Shown here: positions 9,823 to 19,192 of the stretch, piece by piece
How positions within the stretch are numbered: position 1 is the stretch's first letter
How the letters are laid out: each line of letters opens with the position of its first letter
DNA from: Bacteroides sp.
GTDB lineage: Bacteria; Bacteroidota; Bacteroidia; Bacteroidales; Muribaculaceae
Direction of reading: 5' to 3'
NCBI GenBank assembly: GCA_014801585.1
Contig: JAAVDX010000010.1
Coordinates: 135,214-199,213, forward strand
DNA length: 64,000 nucleotides
Translations under genes and position numbers: made by a program
Notes under the pieces: model-generated
Seen by the model: only the letters and a program-made list of their open reading frames with translations
Database searches by the model: none
What the model was told of the DNA's origin: nothing

Positions 9823-11604
9823 TTACATGCGTTCGGGCATTTCCATGCCGAGAAGGCTTACGCCGGCACGGAGAGTGCGGGCCACGAGTTGCGAGAGGTT
9901 GAGACGCAGGCATCGCGTAGCGGCGTCTTCCTCTTTCAGGATGGAATAGTCGTGGTAGAACTGATTGTATTCCTTTGCAAGATCGTAGCAATAGTTGGCG
10001 ATTAGGGCCGGGGAGTAACTGCGTCCGGCTTCGGCTACTACAGAGGGGAAGTCGGCAATCTTCTGAATCAGCACCTGCTCTTTCTCATTGGGCACAGCCT
10101 CGGCATAGGAGCAGGATTCGAGTTCTTCGGCGGCACGACGGCATACGCTGCGGATACGCGCGTAGGTGTATTGCAGGAACGGGCCTGTATTGCCGTTGAA
10201 GTCAATCGACTCTTTGGGATTGAAAAGCATATTCTTCTTGGGATCGACCTTAAGAAGGAAATATTTCAATGCACCGAGGCCGACGACGCGGGCAATTTCG
10301 GCAGCCTCCTCTTCCGGCATACCTTCAAAACGGGAAGCGGAGGCCTCGTGGGCATTGGCGATCATTGTGTCCATCAGATCGTCGGCATCCACTACCGTAC
10401 CCTCGCGCGATTTCATCTTTCCTTCGGGGAGTTCTACCATGCCGTAGGAGAAGTGGGTCAGAGATTTGCCCCATTTGAAACCGAGTTTGTCGAGAAGCAG
10501 GCTGAGCACCTGGAAGTGATAGTTCTGCTCATTGCCTACGACGTAGATCATCTTGTCGATGGGATAATCCTGATAACGGAGTTTAGCCGTGCCGATATCC
10601 TGCGTCATGTAGACCGACGTGCCGTCGGAGCGCAGAAGCAGTTTGTGGTCGAGGCCGTCGGGAGTAAGGTCGGCCCATACCGAGCCGTCCTCCTTCTTAT
10701 ACATTATACCCTTCTCCATGCCGCCGAGCACGAGATCCTTGCCTTCAAGATATGTGTCGGACTCATAATAGATCTTGTCAAAGTCTACGCCGAGACGCTT
10801 ATATGTCTCATCGAATCCGGCATATACCCAATCATTCATCATCTTCCATAGAGAGCGAACCTCTTCATCGCCGGCTTCCCAGCGACGGAGCATCTCGCGA
10901 GCCTCGGCCATGAGCTCCGACTGAGCCTCGGCCTCCTCTTTCGACAGACCTTTTTCATCCATCAGCGCCTTGACCTCATCCTTGAAATGGCGGTCGAAGA
11001 GCACGTAGAAGTCACCGATAAGATGGTCGCCCTTCTTGCCGACGGATTCGGGAGTGGCACCCTGCCCCCACTTTTTCCATGCGAGCATCGATTTGCAGAT
11101 ATGGATACCACGATCGTTTACGATATTGGTCTTGACGACCTTCTTGCCGTTGGCCTTGAGAATCTGCGAAAGGGAGTAGCCAAGCAGATTATTGCGGACG
11201 TGGCCGAGATGGAGCGGTTTGTTGGTGTTGGGAGAGGAGTATTCTACCATTACGAGTTCGGAATCATCCGTCGGGGCAGTGAAACCGAAATTCTCATCGG
11301 CCTGAATCTCATGCAGGAGATTGCGCCAGAATTCCGCGCTTATAGTAAGATTGAGGAATCCCTTAACAGCATTGAAGGCTGCGACGGCTTCCACATTCTC
11401 CTTCATCCACGCACCGATTTCCTGAGCAGTAGCTTCGGGAGCTTTGCGGGAGGCCTTGAGGAATGGGAACACTACAACAGTCAGATGTCCTTCGAATTCT
11501 TTCTTCGTGGGGGATACCTGCACGCTTTCCGGCTTGATGTCGGCGTCATATAGAGCCTTGACGGCGTCGCTGACACCCTGAGCGATAATCTCTTCTATCT
11601 TCAT
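9823..11604 (-). CDS. argS: Arginyl-tRNA synthetase
   Basis: VEYSSPNTNKPLHLGHVRNNLLG signature; full-length 593 aa. Confidence 0.97.
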   Translation of the reverse strand: MKIEEIIAQGVSDAVKALYDADIKPESVQVSPTKKEFEGHLTVVVFPFLKASRKAPEATAQEIGAWMKENVEAVAAFNAVKGFLNLTISAEFWRNLLHEIQADENFGFTAPTDDSELVMVEYSSPNTNKPLHLGHVRNNLLGYSLSQILKANGKKVVKTNIVNDRGIHICKSMLAWKKWGQGATPESVGKKGDHLIGDFYVLFDRHFKDEVKALMDEKGLSKEEAEAQSELMAEAREMLRRWEAGDEEVRSLWKMMNDWVYAGFDETYKRLGVDFDKIYYESDTYLEGKDLVLGGMEKGIMYKKEDGSVWADLTPDGLDHKLLLRSDGTSVYMTQDIGTAKLRYQDYPIDKMIYVVGNEQNYHFQVLSLLLDKLGFKWGKSLTHFSYGMVELPEGKMKSREGTVVDADDLMDTMIANAHEASASRFEGMPEEEAAEIARVVGLGALKYFLLKVDPKKNMLFNPKESIDFNGNTGPFLQYTYARIRSVCRRAAEELESCSYAEAVPNEKEQVLIQKIADFPSVVAEAGRSYSPALIANYCYDLAKEYNQFYHDYSILKEEDAATRCLRLNLSQLVARTLRAGVSLLGMEMPERM

Positions 11605-11705
11605 TTTCTATTCTGAAATATTCTGAAATTCAAAATTTACGCTATATTCATCTGCGATAAGCGACTCCTATCGCGAATGAAATTACAAAGATACGAATTT
11701 TTCCT

Positions 11706-14700
11706 TTATTCTCCAACCTTTTCTATCACACCCTCTTTGACATACCACAGATAGCCTTCCACCATCGGGGCCTTTCCGTAGGCTTTCAGACGGTTCATGT
11801 AGCCCCGGACCTGCCGGCGATATGCACTCTTGTTGGTTGTGCCGAATTTATAGTCGATTACGGTCATAGATCCGTCGGAATCGACCAGCACTCTGTCGGG
11901 GCGTTTCATCATTTCTCCACGCTTTAGGAGAGCACGTTCGGTCATTACCCGCTTCGAACCGTCGAACCATCCGCGGTCGGCCACGGAGTCGAGGGCGTCT
12001 TTAAGGACGGGATAATAGAATTCTATCTCGTCGCGCGTGATCATTCCTCTTACTCTTACCTTTTCGAAGGCGCGACGAAGGTCGTCGGCCGTATCGACAT
12101 GCTCAAGCACTGCGTGGAGCATACTTCCCTCGGAGCGGGGATCGCTGCGGTCGTCTTCGGCCGGATCTTCAAATTTCGGGCGCCCTTCCTCCTGATACTG
12201 CAACAGGGGACGGTCGGAGTTGACGAAATATTCATCAATCGAATATTCCTCGTCGGCATTCATTTTGGTCTCGCGATATTTGGCGAGTGATTCCGCCACG
12301 TTCTCAATCGGTTGGCCGTAGGTATAAAGTGTCTCATCGACATTCATTTCGCGAGGGTCAATCACCATCTCATGCTCATATTCCGCTACGTCGGCAAGAT
12401 GCTCCTCAAACTTACCGATAATCTCCCGCAGACACTCCCCCATCGAATCAAGCGCAGGCGTTTTTTTCTCCGGCTTCTGAGGGATATAGATATAGAGTTC
12501 GCTGATCGGGCGCGTCATGGCTACGTATGCCTTATTGAGTTGGTCGGCCCGGTTGAAATATACGGCATTCTCATAGATACGGGCAAACGGACTATTGCTG
12601 AAGAACGCCGCGTCATCCTTAGTATCACTTAATTGGATAGGCATCATCTTGGGCATACGTTCAGCCATCGGGAAATCCGAGGGGAGTTCGACCCATGCCC
12701 ACTCCTTCTTGAGTTTAAGCGAGAAGTCGAAGTCGGGCAGAATTACGCATTGGAATTCAAGGCCTTTCGATTTATGAATCGTCATTACTGAGATGGCATC
12801 CGTGCCTTCCGGAGATATCACCGACATACCGCTGCCCGTAGCCTTCCACCATCGGAGGAAAGAGGCTATATCAGCGGGATAGATATCGCAGTAGTCGAGG
12901 ACAGCATCCTGGAATGCGGCGAGGTAAAGCGCCTGTTCATGGCGCAGATCGTCGGGCACAAATGTCTCGGCAATAGCCTCTACAAGCGAGGGGAGGGTGA
13001 CGGCCTGCATATCAGCAAGGAGAGCAGACATAAGAGACTGGTCGAGATCTTCATTGAGAAAAGTCTCAATCCGCTGCTGGAGAGGCAACTCGGGATGGCG
13101 GAGTGAGAAATAGCGGAAATGAGCTGCCACATCAAGCCAATTGATACGAGAAGAGCGGGAGGTCTCCCCTGTCTCACTGAATTTTCCCTCCATGCCGTTC
13201 TGAATCATCTGGAGGCAGTTGACAATTATCCCGACAGCCTTTGACGAACCTAAGGTAAGGGAATCTTCACTGACAAATTCCAACGGCGGGAGACCGCGAC
13301 GTTCGAGGTTATGATCAGTGAGATACGCAATCAGTTGGGTTGCGGTAGCCTTCTTGTTGGTCAGAATGGCTATTTCACGCTGCATGTAGCCGCGTTCGAG
13401 CAGAGTATCAATACGATCGGCGATTCGCTTAAGAAGTTCGGGAGGGAGCGCATCTCGATCCTCATCCTCTCCGGCTGTCTTATCATAGATTTCGATACTG
13501 ACATATCCGTTTTCGTCGGATTTTCGGGGCAACTGCACGGTGTTGCCGTAGAGATTCTCCAATCCTCCGCCGAGAGTCTGCGTCAGACTGCGGAAGAAGA
13601 AATTATTGAATTTCACTATTCTCCGCGAACTTCTCCAGTTGGCATTCTCATCAATCGAGTAGCCGCGCGGGTCGAGACGAGGAAACTCCGCAGGCACTTT
13701 CTCCGTGATAAGCGTAGGATCGGCACTGCGGAAACGATAGATACTCTGCTTTGCATCGCCGATTATAAGATTCTCGTGGTCGTGGCTCTCACTTTCGCGC
13801 AGGAGCGGAAGGAAGTTTTCCCATTGTAGCCGGGATGTATCCTGAAACTCATCGATTAGGAAATGACGGAAGCGCGAACCATATCTCTCATAGATAAAGG
13901 GGACATCATCGTCGGAAATGATGCGACGGAGCATGGTGTTGGTGTCGGAGAGCTTCATCGTGCCGGTCTCAAGCAGAAACTGTTCGGTGCGGACGAGCAG
14001 GTCATGCATCAGTCCGACTCTCGGAAAGGCGCTGCGGATTCGTTTCCAGATCTGATATTGCGCCCCGTTGCGTACGGCCGACCACTCATCATAGGCCGCT
14101 CTAAGCTGATTCATAGCGTCGGCGAGCGGCTGAGCCTCGACGGACCATGCCCTTTTCTGAGCAGCTTTAACTTTGGAACTAAAGATATTCGACGTAGTCC
14201 ATTCAGCATCCTTGGTGTTTGGGATTTTGTAATCCTCGTCGGGATTGGCATTGCGGGCAGTCAGTCGATAGAGCTGTCCGGGAGTTACATTGCCTTTATA
14301 TATATACTCTGCCATCGGGGCATCCGTAAGTTGCGACGCGGCATCGATTACGTCATGGGCTGCGCTGCTTAATTTGCCGAATGATTCGCAGAGCCGACCG
14401 TCGAAATATTCCCATACCTCATCAAATACCTCTTCGAGATTCCCGCCTTTATCGAAATACTCCGTCAGTTGCTTGCGGGCCTTCTTATTGGCCTCATGGT
14501 CGAGATCCCCGGCAATATCCCTAAACTGATTGAAGAGCGCACCACTCTTCACCCCTTTTGCTTCTTCACGAGTGAAGATATTCCATTTACGCTCACCTTT
14601 CTCTATGGCCTGCGAAACGAAATAGCGCACCCAGCGCTCAGTGGCTTTCGACAATCGGCCGACGCTTAGATCCTCAATCATGTTGAGCACAACCTGCCGG

Positions 14701-15173
14701 GTGATGTAACCCGTATCAATGATTAGCTCATAGCCATCGGGGAGTTCGGCTTCGTAGGCAAAAGTGCGGAGAATCGCCTGAAAAAAGGAATCGATGGTCA
14801 TGACGTTGAAGTCAGAGAAAGAATAAAGCAACTGTCGGAGCGCAATGCGGCAGGCATAGCTTATTTCTTCGGGCTTAACGCCGAGTTCCTTGCAGAAATC
14901 GGAGAGATAATCAGTCTTTTCCGGATGAGCAGGGTCGACATGAAACGCGAGGTCATTGAGTTTGACCATGATGCGCTTTTTCATCTCATCGGTGGCCTTA
15001 TTGGTAAAAGTCACGGCAAGGATATGGCTGACGGCGTCGCGCAGTTCGGCATCAGTGCGGAGACGCGGTTGAGAGGCTCCTTCATCCTTGATTGTGATGA
15101 GAAGGCGAATGAATTTCTTTGTAAGGGTATAGGTCTTGCCGGAACCGGCCGACGCACGTTGAAGTGTAAGCAA
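11706..15173 (-). CDS. UvrD-family helicase with C-terminal nuclease (AddA/RecB-like)
   Basis: Walker A ASAGSGKTYTLTKKFI; HFLIDEFQDTSRLQWENF; TIHKSKGLEF; C-terminal VIDYKFG nuclease motif. Confidence 0.9.
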   Translation of the reverse strand: MLTLQRASAGSGKTYTLTKKFIRLLITIKDEGASQPRLRTDAELRDAVSHILAVTFTNKATDEMKKRIMVKLNDLAFHVDPAHPEKTDYLSDFCKELGVKPEEISYACRIALRQLLYSFSDFNVMTIDSFFQAILRTFAYEAELPDGYELIIDTGYITRQVVLNMIEDLSVGRLSKATERWVRYFVSQAIEKGERKWNIFTREEAKGVKSGALFNQFRDIAGDLDHEANKKARKQLTEYFDKGGNLEEVFDEVWEYFDGRLCESFGKLSSAAHDVIDAASQLTDAPMAEYIYKGNVTPGQLYRLTARNANPDEDYKIPNTKDAEWTTSNIFSSKVKAAQKRAWSVEAQPLADAMNQLRAAYDEWSAVRNGAQYQIWKRIRSAFPRVGLMHDLLVRTEQFLLETGTMKLSDTNTMLRRIISDDDVPFIYERYGSRFRHFLIDEFQDTSRLQWENFLPLLRESESHDHENLIIGDAKQSIYRFRSADPTLITEKVPAEFPRLDPRGYSIDENANWRSSRRIVKFNNFFFRSLTQTLGGGLENLYGNTVQLPRKSDENGYVSIEIYDKTAGEDEDRDALPPELLKRIADRIDTLLERGYMQREIAILTNKKATATQLIAYLTDHNLERRGLPPLEFVSEDSLTLGSSKAVGIIVNCLQMIQNGMEGKFSETGETSRSSRINWLDVAAHFRYFSLRHPELPLQQRIETFLNEDLDQSLMSALLADMQAVTLPSLVEAIAETFVPDDLRHEQALYLAAFQDAVLDYCDIYPADIASFLRWWKATGSGMSVISPEGTDAISVMTIHKSKGLEFQCVILPDFDFSLKLKKEWAWVELPSDFPMAERMPKMMPIQLSDTKDDAAFFSNSPFARIYENAVYFNRADQLNKAYVAMTRPISELYIYIPQKPEKKTPALDSMGECLREIIGKFEEHLADVAEYEHEMVIDPREMNVDETLYTYGQPIENVAESLAKYRETKMNADEEYSIDEYFVNSDRPLLQYQEEGRPKFEDPAEDDRSDPRSEGSMLHAVLEHVDTADDLRRAFEKVRVRGMITRDEIEFYYPVLKDALDSVADRGWFDGSKRVMTERALLKRGEMMKRPDRVLVDSDGSMTVIDYKFGTTNKSAYRRQVRGYMNRLKAYGKAPMVEGYLWYVKEGVIEKVGE

Positions 15174-15231
15174 TGGGATATTCCGGGGATTAAAAGTTAG
15201 GGAATAAAGGTTGGAGATTAAAGGTCAAGGA

Positions 15232-15564
15232 TCAGCGGGGCCAATTTTCGGTCAGCACTTTACGAGCCTGTTCGCGGCGGTCGCCCTGAAGAAGAATCTC
15301 ACCACCGCGCGACGAACCTCCACAACCTAATTTCTTTTTGAGCATCGAGGCTATGTCGGCAATCTCATCGTCGGACATATCACCAAATCCGGCGATAATT
15401 GTAGCGGGTTTGCCTGCCCGGCCTTTCTTTTCATAAAAAAACTGCAACTTCGGCATTTTACGGGGCTTAGCTTGAGTCGCAGATTCCTCAAGGGATGCGG
15501 CATCCTCTTCAGGCAGCTCCTCACCACCGCGCAATGCAGCTAAAGCGTCTTTCCAATCTTCCAT
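15232..15564 (-). CDS. SUI1/eIF1-like translation initiation factor
   Basis: ELL-type core: KKGRAGKPATIIAGFGDMSDDEIADIASMLKKKLGCGGSSRGGEILLQGDRREQARKVL. Confidence 0.9.
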   Translation of the reverse strand: MEDWKDALAALRGGEELPEEDAASLEESATQAKPRKMPKLQFFYEKKGRAGKPATIIAGFGDMSDDEIADIASMLKKKLGCGGSSRGGEILLQGDRREQARKVLTENWPR

Positions 15565-15779
15565 TTTGTCAGAGAATCACAGAGGGTCTATAAGATAAAC
15601 AAAGGGTTTATAAGATAATAAGAGTCTATACGATAATTATAGTTGGGAGCATCCGAAGATGCGGATCAAGCATAATTTGGCCGCACCCGGCTCTCCGCTC
15701 CCCGACGAGGGAGGAGAGTGACGGATGCGGCCATGCGTTTCTGATTACTCAGGCGCCGCAGACCGGCGCAGAAAATTCT

Positions 15780-16043
15780 TTACTTGCCGAGAGTGTCAGC
15801 AGGTTTGAACTTGCAGACCTTGCGGGCTGCGATAGTGATTTTTTCTTTTGTACGGGGGTTGATACCGGTGCGTTCGGGCTTTTCGACCATGCTGAATGTG
15901 CCGAAGCCGATGAGCTGCACCTTATCATCGTTGACGAGAGCCTGAGCGATTGATTCGAGAGTCGCGTCAAGAGCGGCTTTGGCGTCTACTTTGTTGAGGT
16001 TGGCCTTAGCGGCGATTTCATTAATAAGATCTGTCTTGTTCAT
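15780..16043 (-). CDS. HU family DNA-binding protein
   Basis: MNKTDLINEIAAKANLNKVDAKAALDA...GFGTFSMVEKPERTGINPRTKEKI. Confidence 0.95.
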   Translation of the reverse strand: MNKTDLINEIAAKANLNKVDAKAALDATLESIAQALVNDDKVQLIGFGTFSMVEKPERTGINPRTKEKITIAARKVCKFKPADTLGK

Positions 16044-16221
16044 AATAAAAATATGTGATTATTTCTGTTTTCGGGTTATATATGTATTTCTTAATGATAA
16101 GGCCATCAAGCCCTGAAAAGGGCGCGGAATCTTCCGGTTTCGGGGTCAGTAGAATAGCACTTATCACTATTATAACCATCCGGCCGACCTAAAAGTTATG
16201 CCTGAACTACCTTAGCAAGGG

Positions 16222-16252
16222 CAAATTTAATGATAATTATAAGATTTTCAAA
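16222..16252 (-). promoter_or_regulatory. Bacteroidetes-type promoter for the HU gene
   Basis: On minus: TTTG (16252-16249)-N19-TAAATTTG (16229-16222); implies a ~170-nt leader. Confidence 0.55.
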
Positions 16253-16443
16253 TAAAAAAGAACATTTTTTTGTAATCAATGGTGATTTTCTCCAAATTTT
16301 CGACATCGCAATCCCTCACTGAGCGGGGATTTTAACATTTGTTGAGGGTTTCGGAGGATTGTCTATCCCTTTTTACTCCGCGGTCGGGATTTTTTTTATA
16401 ATTTTGCAAACTGAAGTATTCAAAAAAGTTTTTCAGATACAGA

Positions 16444-17205
16444 ATGAGCAATACCCGTATGCCGGCGTGGCTGGAACAGATCCCTCCCGTCACCCGCAAT
16501 CTTCTTATAATAAATGTCCTTATCTGGCTCGTAGAGTTTTGCTCGGGCCGGTTTGGCGAGACACTTATCAATACTCTCGGTCTGCATTTCTGGGGCGCGG
16601 ATAAGTTTAATCCGGTGCAGATACTGACCTATATGTTTCTCCACGACAACCATACGATTCTTCATATTGCATTCAATATGTTTACCCTTTGGATGTTCGG
16701 CAGAATCCTGGAGCGCGTATGGGGAAGCCGGCGCTTCATAGTGTTCTATTTCGTCTGCGGAATCGGAGCGGCACTTGTGCAGGAGTGTGTATGGCAAATG
16801 ACGTGGCATCAGGAATACATTGACGGGATAGCCGCGCTCAACGGCCTTACTCCGGAAGCAATGGCTGACGCTGTAGCGCGGAATCAGTCGTACTTCCAAT
16901 CAGGATTAGAGGGGATGAAGAATGCACTGGTGACGGTAGGCGCGTCGGGTGCAATTTTCGGACTTCTGCTCGGATTTGCGTTTGTCTTCCCTGACATGCC
17001 GATGTATCTCTTCTTCATTCCGGTGCCCATAAAGGCTAAATATATGGTGATCGGCTACGGCATAATGGAGTTTTTCCTCGGAGTCAGCGGGCGACAGGCC
17101 TCAGTGGCTCATTTCGCTCATCTGGGCGGACTGATCTTCGGCCTGATTCTACTCCTCTACTGGCGCCATAAAGGCACTCTCCGGGGCAATAATTTCTTCT
17201 ATTAA
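16444..17205 (+). CDS. Rhomboid family intramembrane serine protease
   Basis: GASGAIFG and AHFAHLGGLIFG motifs; HTILHIAFNMFTLW. Confidence 0.92.
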   Translation: MSNTRMPAWLEQIPPVTRNLLIINVLIWLVEFCSGRFGETLINTLGLHFWGADKFNPVQILTYMFLHDNHTILHIAFNMFTLWMFGRILERVWGSRRFIVFYFVCGIGAALVQECVWQMTWHQEYIDGIAALNGLTPEAMADAVARNQSYFQSGLEGMKNALVTVGASGAIFGLLLGFAFVFPDMPMYLFFIPVPIKAKYMVIGYGIMEFFLGVSGRQASVAHFAHLGGLIFGLILLLYWRHKGTLRGNNFFY

Positions 17206-17211
17206 ACCAGA

Positions 17212-17826
17212 ATGTCAATCACCTTGATCGACGATAAGACTCTATTCCGCACGTCGGCTCAACACCGGGGTCGGATAGTGTTGAGCGGGCTGATTCTGCT
17301 CAACTGCGTTCTATTCATCGCCGGACTGATCTGGCCGGGACTGCGGGAGGCGCTGATGCTTCATTCACCGGCCCTTCCTACTGCACCGCTCACTACGGCA
17401 TTTCTCAACTGGAGAGCTATGGCGAGCTACACGCTGGTTCATGCCGGGCCGACGCATCTCTTTTTCAACATGCTCTTCCTATGGATAATAGGGAATGACA
17501 TAATCCGACGTCGCGGACTGCGCCGTATGCTATTGTATTATATAGCGGGAGCCGTAGCGGGAGGTCTGGGGTTTCTGACTGTCTCAGCCTTTATTCCGGC
17601 CTGGACACTGACGTCGCTTTGCGGTGCGTCGGCAGCGATTCTCGGACTCTGTGGCGCCGAACTGCGCGGAGCCAAGCGCTTTCAGGACTGCAACAAGGCT
17701 GAACGCAGGATTCGACTGATTGTATGGCTTGCAATCGGAGTAAGCCTGCTGGGCAGTCTTTCACTCCCGGCTCTCGCGACACATATCTGCGGCCTGGCAA
17801 CCGGCCTGGCAATCGCCAAATGGTAG
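17212..17826 (+). CDS. Rhomboid family intramembrane serine protease (second, tandem)
   Basis: HAGPTHLFFNMLFLW, GASAAILG, ATHICGLATG. Confidence 0.88.
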   Translation: MSITLIDDKTLFRTSAQHRGRIVLSGLILLNCVLFIAGLIWPGLREALMLHSPALPTAPLTTAFLNWRAMASYTLVHAGPTHLFFNMLFLWIIGNDIIRRRGLRRMLLYYIAGAVAGGLGFLTVSAFIPAWTLTSLCGASAAILGLCGAELRGAKRFQDCNKAERRIRLIVWLAIGVSLLGSLSLPALATHICGLATGLAIAKW

Positions 17827-17917
17827 ATAATTACGGATATAACAAGCCGGAGCCACCGGCGTCTTAACTAACTCCAACCTAAATGCGGCCAACCGGCCCT
17901 TAAAACACTTAACCCAA

Positions 17918-19006
17918 ATGATCATCGTCTCGCCTCTTATCCGACTGATTCTGAAGATAGCCACGATAGTATTCTATCTTCTTACGGCCCTTTGCTGCTT
18001 CGGAGGTTATATTTCGCCAAACATATTTCCGCTCGGATCGATTGCCGTAATCGGTATGCCGATAATGCTGACTATCTCTGCAATTCTGACGGTCGTATGG
18101 CTTTGCTTCCGAGGCTGGATTACGGCCGGCATCGGGGTAATCATGTTTATTGCCTGCTCAACTCCGATCAAGATGTGGTTTCCAATGAACTCCCCCTCCG
18201 AACCCGAGCCGGCGGATGCGCCGACGCTGACTATACTGACATGGAACACCCTGCACGGTGCCGATCTGGAAAATCCCAAGGCCGAAGGGTCGCGGATGCT
18301 TTCGAAGATTCTGGAGCTGAAACCCGATGTAGTGTGTCTGCAAGAGATCTTCGGTTTTGACCGAACCTGCCTGCAATATTACTCACAGGCCACGATGGAC
18401 TCCCTGCTTCAGATCTATCCCTATCAGCTCGGCGACGGCACTTACGACCTACGAATACTTTCGCGCTATCCGCTGCGTCATATCTATTTCGGTTCGCTCC
18501 ACAGCGTGCGGCTGGCAGAGTGTTTCACGGTGAAGACACCGACGCGTGAAATAGCCATAGCCAATGTGCATCTTCCCTCTTTCCTATTGAATGAGGATGA
18601 GAAAGGGCTCTTCAGCGTAGAGAATGCGAATGCCAAAGAGAAGGAGAAACTCGGACTTGATATAGTCCATAAGATGGAGAGAGTTTTTCCGGAACGGGCA
18701 GAAGCCGCCCAGAAAGTGCTCAACGGGTTTGAGGAACTGGCCATGCCTACCATTGTATGCGGAGACTTCAACGATGTCCCGGCTTCGTGGGTATATCGGT
18801 TGTTTCTCAAGGCCGGATTCCAGGATGCTTACGTAGCGACTAACTTCTGGCCTACTTATACTTATTACCCACATAAATTCTACTTCCACCTGGATCAGAT
18901 TTTCTATCGCGGAGCAGTAAGACCATTGAGCGTGGAACGACTTGATATCCGTACATCCGATCACCTCCCCCTCCTTGCGACATTCCAGATTCTGGAAGGA
19001 TTTTAA
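17918..19006 (+). CDS. Endonuclease/exonuclease/phosphatase family membrane protein
   Basis: N-terminal TM segments then TWNTLHG...VCLQEI...CGDFNDVPASW...RTSDHLPL. Confidence 0.9.
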   Translation: MIIVSPLIRLILKIATIVFYLLTALCCFGGYISPNIFPLGSIAVIGMPIMLTISAILTVVWLCFRGWITAGIGVIMFIACSTPIKMWFPMNSPSEPEPADAPTLTILTWNTLHGADLENPKAEGSRMLSKILELKPDVVCLQEIFGFDRTCLQYYSQATMDSLLQIYPYQLGDGTYDLRILSRYPLRHIYFGSLHSVRLAECFTVKTPTREIAIANVHLPSFLLNEDEKGLFSVENANAKEKEKLGLDIVHKMERVFPERAEAAQKVLNGFEELAMPTIVCGDFNDVPASWVYRLFLKAGFQDAYVATNFWPTYTYYPHKFYFHLDQIFYRGAVRPLSVERLDIRTSDHLPLLATFQILEGF

Positions 19007-19192
19007 TCATCCCGGCCTCTCTCCTTGCTAAAATCATTTAAAATCACACATACCCTAACACGTTTTATACTGCTATATACGTGGAGAATCCGAATTTTTT
19101 GATAAATTTGCAGTTGATATGTCAGTGAGGCGGCATTTCCCGGCCCGGACAATCGTCACAATAGAAATTTCTAACCATATAAATAACTTAAC

